Shown here: positions 8,527 through 11,852 of the stretch, one piece after another
Numbering within the stretch: position 1 is the stretch's first letter
How the letters are laid out: each line of letters begins with the position of its first letter
NCBI GenBank assembly: GCA_001310715.1
Contig: BAXV01000092.1
Span: 1-11,852, forward strand
Direction: 5' to 3'
Source: Pseudovibrio sp. JCM 19062
GTDB taxonomy: Bacteria > Pseudomonadota > Alphaproteobacteria > Rhizobiales > Stappiaceae
Length of the DNA: 11,852 nucleotides
The notes under the pieces: model-generated
The model's input: the letters and a program-made list of their open reading frames with translations, nothing else
Told to the model about the DNA's origin: nothing
The model's database searches: none
Program-made: the position numbers and the translations under genes

Positions 8527-9377
8527 GGCTTATTAACGCCGCCTCCCTCATGGCTGCACTGATCTTGTTTATTTCCCTAGCAGGATGGGTAAAGAGGCCA
8601 GATGGCTATCCCGGAGAGATCTCTCAGGAGGTAGTCGTGATTGGCTCCTCTCTGATGCGGTATGCCTTTCCAACTTTCAAGGAAAATGGAGACGGTATTC
8701 TGGGAGACGGTCGCGCTCACATTCGGCTCGCAATGCCTGCAATCAAAGAAGCTGAAACCAACCTCCTTCTTCATCAGCACTCCAGTCCCGCCCATCCATC
8801 ATCTTGATTGAGGCAAACGCCTACATTTATGATTTAAAGAAGCATATTCCGAAGAAGGTCGAAGCAGTTGCACTAGGAACGAAGCTGCTAGAACGAATCC
8901 GGGAATTGTCACAGAACCTGCGAGAGCATCTGTTGGTTGTGGTTGGTATTAAACAGAAACCAGACACACCCTTTAAGTTTGTACGCTTTGAAACAGCCGA
9001 TGCAGAACCAGAGACCTTGAGTAGACCGTTCTATGCAGCAGAGGACCGATTGTTGGGATATTATCCTCTGCATATACGCGGGCCAAGGGAGGAAGAAATA
9101 TTCCTTACCGCCCTAAAAAGCGCGAAGGAAAACAATATTGAAATCGTCCTCCTAGCGACGCCAAGAGCTGAAATCACAGTTCCGTATAACGGAGAAAAGA
9201 TGGCAGCTCGTCTGGAAGAATCCTATCGTAAAATGGCACAGAGATACGGGCTTCCACTTTTCCTCCCCGATTTGGTTTGGCCTAATGATTTTTTTTAGCG
9301 ACCCTGCTCACGTGAACGAAAAGGGTCGGAAGCGTTATATGCAAGAGTTCAAGAACTGGTGGCAGGAGCGTTCATGA
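8508..9377 (+). CDS. Membrane-anchored SGNH-fold acyl-transfer protein (DltD/AlgJ-like role), frame broken twice
   Basis: Likely a periplasm-facing acyltransferase or esterase working with the MBOAT protein downstream. The reconstructed length is 289 residues. One N-terminal membrane anchor spans about 8-27. Block I is VVVIGSSLMRYAF with the probable nucleophile Ser48, and block V is SDPAHVNEKGRKRY near the C-terminus, supplying the Asp and His of the triad. Breaks: one base missing near 8770 (join NLLLSSALQSRPSIILIEAN) and one T too many in the eight-T run 9289-9296 (join NDFFSDPAHVN). If real, the second break would remove the catalytic Asp-His. The start overlaps the adenylation gene, and the stop overlaps the MBOAT start as ATGA. 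The family assignment rests on motifs, order and anchor; overall similarity to DltD was not tested. Confidence 0.75.
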
Positions 9378-10458
9378 GCGATGCGGCCATTCTTCTCTAC
9401 CTTGCTTCCTTGCTATGTGTCCCTCTGTTTTGGGTGGTTCCACGCACGTATCGGTGGGACGCCCTCGCCCTTTGGACGATCCTTTGTCTGGCTGCTGTCT
9501 CGCCTTACTCAGCGCTTTGGTTGCTTTGGGTCGCACTATTTCCGCCTCTTGCCATGCTGCTTGGAGAACGGTTAAGCCTGCGAGGTATAACCACCACCTT
9601 CATCGGCGTGGTGTTGCTTGCTCTATTGCTCTACAGCCGTGAACTCCCCAATCTTCTTTTGATCGGAGGAGCTTACTTCACCCTTCGCGCTATGCACGTT
9701 GTACTGGAATGGTGGATGGGGCGTATTGAGAACCAGGTGTTCGCAGGCATCTTCGCTATCAATTATTCTTGCCCGTAATAATGGCAGGCCCGATTCATCG
9801 TATCCAGAATTTTGAAAGACAAGTGAGCCGCGCCGTTGGGATTCCATTGATTTTTTCTGTGGTGCTGAGCGTGCCTTGATCGGTGTTTTTATGGTTGTCG
9901 TGCTGGGCAATGGCATAATGGGCCTGCTCAGTAGCCGGGTCCCGATTTGGGGCCGCGGGTGGCCGGATTTTATAACTGATTGGCTTAACTCCGCCTTCGG
10001 TTGGATACAGCTATATTTTACTTTCGCAGGGCTGACCGCATTAGCACTTGGCATTGCTGTGATGCTGGGCGTGAGACTGGAAGAAAACTTCAATAAGCCA
10101 TGGGTTGCACGCAACCTTGTCGAGTTCTGGACGCGCTGGCACATGACACTGTCATTGTGGTGCAAGGATTATGTCTTTAATCCCATAACCGCTCTCAGTC
10201 GCTCTCCATTAGTAGGCATTTGCATCGCTATGCTGGCGATTGGCATTTGGCATGAGAGCTCACTTTACTATGTGCTTTGGTCTTTTTGGCAAGCTCTGGG
10301 CATAGTGCTCTCCCGCAGTATCCCGTCATACTTTCCGGCAGTAGTGAACCACCCCAAAATGCAGAAAGCTCAACCATTTTAGGCCAATCACTGTGTTGGG
10401 CTGGCTCTCTCTGGCCCACCCCGTTCTCACCCGTTTGCTGGAGGTTAGCCACATATGA
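9374..10458 (+). CDS. MBOAT-family membrane acyltransferase (DltB/AlgI-like), frame broken three times
   Basis: Polytopic inner-membrane enzyme expected to move an acyl group from the cytoplasmic carrier domain across the membrane. The reconstructed length of 361 residues is somewhat shorter than DltB or AlgI. Key family features are FWTRWHMTLSLW with His257 and, about 37 residues on, IGIWHES with the catalytic His294; the middle has LPVIMAGPIHR, also typical. Breaks: one T missing near 9766 (join NYFLPVIMAGP), one base missing near 9828 (join RQVSxRRWDSIDFF), and one T too many in 10377-10380 (join AQPFRPITVLGW). Start ATG 9374 has GGAG about seven bases upstream and overlaps the previous stop. 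The longer frame from 9359 is rejected because MSDAAILLYLASLL gives the natural membrane start. The stop overlaps the next ATG. Confidence 0.85.
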
Positions 10459-10613
10459 CACCCCTCGCCCGCATTTTGGAGAACCGGATCCCCAGCCGCT
10501 TTGTCGGCATTACCTTGTTTCTTATCTACACCACCCTATTGCTACTAATCTTTCTTGGAATGGACAACACGGTTCAGGACATGCCCTATCTAGATGTGAG
10601 GAGTGACGATTAA
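10455..10613 (+). CDS. 52-residue single-TM microprotein, DltX-like in position and architecture
   Basis: A small gene with strong coding context. GGAGG sits about ten bases upstream, the start overlaps the MBOAT stop (ATGA), and the stop shares one base with the next start (TAATG). Residues 1-15 carry three Arg (R6, R11, R15), 16-35 are one hydrophobic helix (FVGITLFLIYTTLLLLIFLG), and 36-52 are short and acidic with Tyr45 in MPYLDV. By the positive-inside rule the C-terminus faces the periplasm. DltX of Gram-positive dlt operons is a protein of about 50 residues with the same topology. Its C-terminal tyrosine motif accepts D-alanine from the DltB channel before DltD passes it on. The homology here is proposed from size, topology, the tyrosine and neighbours; sequence identity to DltX is not evident. 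Confidence 0.72.
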   Translation: MTPLARILENRIPSRFVGITLFLIYTTLLLLIFLGMDNTVQDMPYLDVRSDD

Positions 10614-11695
10614 TGACGACGACAATCCGGATACTCATCCTCGGCGCAAGCTATGGTATTTTGCCAGCCACCAAGCTTTCCCTCGCCGGACATGCCGTCA
10701 CGCTTCTTGGTAAGGCAGAGGAAGTTGCTCAGCTTGCCCAAAGTGGCACCGAGCTTCTCATTCCAGCAAAGGAAGATGGTAGGCCGCTTTCCATTAAACT
10801 ACCGGTGCACGATAAACCAAGTGCAGGTGTGCTGGCTGTGACAACACCTGAGCAAGTACGCCCTGCTGACTATGATCTCATAGTTTTAGCCATGCAGGAA
10901 CCGCAATATAAAGCAGCGGAAATAAGAGATTTGCTCGCTCGACTTTCCGAGGCGCAGCGCCCTTGCCTTTCCATAATGAACATGCCGCCACTGCCGTTTC
11001 TCTCCCGCATTCTAAACTCAAATGCCGATCAAGTTTCCTACGCCTACTCATCTTCCGCCAGCTGGCAAGAGCTTGATCCAGCATTGGTGACACTTGCAAG
11101 TCCAGACCCACAAGCGGTGCGCACAGATCCCTCAAACCCCGGATTGCTTAAAGTGACGCTTGCGACCAACTTCAAGCTCGCTCCATTTGCCTCCCATGCA
11201 CATCAGGAACTGCTCCAAATCATCTCTGAGGATGTGGACCAGGTGACCGTCGAGCAGAATGGACAAACCTTCCATCCTCGCGTTCGGTTTATTGCACGCA
11301 CAAGCCTTTTCACACCTTTAGCCAAATGGCCAATGCTGATAGCAGGAAACTGCCGCTGTATTGCAGACCCGCAGCCCCGATCTATCTCGAATGCGGTTTG
11401 GGATGATGTGGCTGAAACGAAAGACCTTTACAATTGGGTGTACAAACTTGTGAGGGTGCTGGGCGCAGATGAGACAGATCTTGTGCCATTTGCCAAGTAC
11501 GCAGAGGCAGCGAAGGGCCTGATATTGCCCTCCTCACTCGCTAGAGGCCTTCACAACGGAGCCACAGCGGTCGAGCGAATTGACAGGCTGGTGTGGTCGC
11601 TTGCTCAAAACCATCACATGCAAAACCCGCAGCTGGATCAAATCGTTAAAACAATTGACTCAAAGATCCAGTTAAACAACCCAGTGTCTGCATGA
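10613..11695 (+). CDS. Ketopantoate-reductase-like (ApbA/PanE fold) NAD(P)-dependent dehydrogenase
   Basis: An intact protein of 360 residues. The N-terminus has a Rossmann beta-strand and loop, RILILGASYGILPA (GxSxG variant, Gly11 and Gly15), then LAGHAVTLLGKAEEV and DLIVLAMQEPQY, the ApbA pattern. The C-terminal helical part contains PSSLARGLHNGATAVERIDRLV from residue 306, equivalent to the PanE stretch that reads SSMxxDxxxGRxTEID. At 360 residues it is longer than PanE (about 300), so it is probably a relative with another 2-keto acid substrate and not the pantothenate enzyme. GAGGAG at 10598-10603 precedes the start. Last in the operon and translationally coupled to the microprotein, it could make the hydroxy acid cargo; this is inference. 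Octopine-dehydrogenase-like enzymes are a weaker alternative. Confidence 0.7.
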   Translation: MTTTIRILILGASYGILPATKLSLAGHAVTLLGKAEEVAQLAQSGTELLIPAKEDGRPLSIKLPVHDKPSAGVLAVTTPEQVRPADYDLIVLAMQEPQYKAAEIRDLLARLSEAQRPCLSIMNMPPLPFLSRILNSNADQVSYAYSSSASWQELDPALVTLASPDPQAVRTDPSNPGLLKVTLATNFKLAPFASHAHQELLQIISEDVDQVTVEQNGQTFHPRVRFIARTSLFTPLAKWPMLIAGNCRCIADPQPRSISNAVWDDVAETKDLYNWVYKLVRVLGADETDLVPFAKYAEAAKGLILPSSLARGLHNGATAVERIDRLVWSLAQNHHMQNPQLDQIVKTIDSKIQLNNPVSA

Positions 11696-11852
11696 CTAAA
11701 CCGTGTAGCAGCGGCAATGAAAAGGGTATCGCTCTTTAAGATATAATGCGAGGGCTGGGTAAAGGCACGCGGCCAGCGAAGTTTGGCCATATATCCGGCT
11801 CTGTTGCATCTTTAGAGTTACGACAAAAGTAGTCTTCCCCCGGACGCAATTC
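11696..11852. other. Non-coding tail after the acyl-transfer operon
   Basis: No gene or strong terminator is seen. A short stem, GGCCA to TGGCC with an eight-base loop, lies near 11771-11788. GGCTCTGTTGCATC at 11797-11810 resembles the start of terminal repeats of IS6-family elements (GGCTCTGTTGCAA style), but no partner end or transposase is in the window. Confidence 0.35.

Noticed and set aside
9623..10165. 180-codon minus-strand ORF opposite the MBOAT gene
   Set aside because: The opposite strand carries the conserved MBOAT core up to the RWH motif; the Ser/Pro-rich translation here is antisense noise.
632..10380. Programmed frameshifting or transcriptional slippage at runs of eight T
   Set aside because: Four breaks coincide with such runs, but nine others do not, and both directions of shift are needed. 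No slippery heptamer plus pseudoknot arrangement was seen. A general indel-error source explains all of them.
9374..10458. Alginate O-acetylation (AlgI/AlgJ) as the function of the MBOAT and SGNH pair
   Set aside because: No alginate genes are present. The pair is coupled to an adenylation-carrier fusion and a DltX-like microprotein, which fits dlt logic better.
1..11852. CRISPR array, tRNA or rRNA gene
   Set aside because: No regularly spaced repeats, cloverleaf-like segments or rRNA-conserved stretches were seen on either strand.

Overview
The window looks like an alphaproteobacterial chromosome segment, possibly from the Hyphomicrobiales or Stappiaceae. That placement is inferred from protein style and moderate GC content, with no marker gene to confirm it. 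It holds two gene clusters on the + strand, preceded by the 5' end of a leftward surface-protein gene and a poorly coding stretch.

Layout: (1) 1-695, minus strand: 5' part of a secreted Ig-like-domain protein running off the left edge, with a one-base shift in a run of eight T inside its signal peptide. (2) 696-1666: mostly non-coding, with one doubtful minus-strand ORF. (3) 1667-5887: a three-gene ABC importer operon (COG1840-type binding protein, fused two-domain permease, PotA/FbpC-type ATPase). A hairpin lies over the first Shine-Dalgarno and another between genes one and two. (4) 6058-11695: a tightly packed six-gene operon: NeuD/PglD-like left-handed beta-helix acyltransferase, adenylation enzyme fused to an acyl-carrier domain, membrane-anchored SGNH protein, MBOAT acyltransferase, a 52-residue single-TM microprotein and a ketopantoate-reductase-like dehydrogenase. 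(5) 11696-11852: non-coding tail.

The second operon is the main item of interest. Its parts match the D-alanyl export logic of Gram-positive dlt operons: DltA and DltC (here one polypeptide), DltB (MBOAT), DltD (SGNH) and DltX (microprotein with a C-terminal tyrosine outside the membrane). Here they occur in a Gram-negative-looking genome with two extra enzymes that could make or modify the cargo. The likely job is to activate a small carboxylic acid in the cytoplasm, pass it across the inner membrane and attach it to an envelope glycan or lipid. Cargo and acceptor cannot be read from sequence.

As given, six of the genes carry single-base frame breaks, 13 in all by my reading (nine apparent missing bases, four apparent extra). 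Many lie at homopolymers and all leave family-conserved sequence on both sides. Sequencing or assembly error is the simplest explanation; recent decay is the alternative. Coordinates below give each gene as one reconstructed unit.
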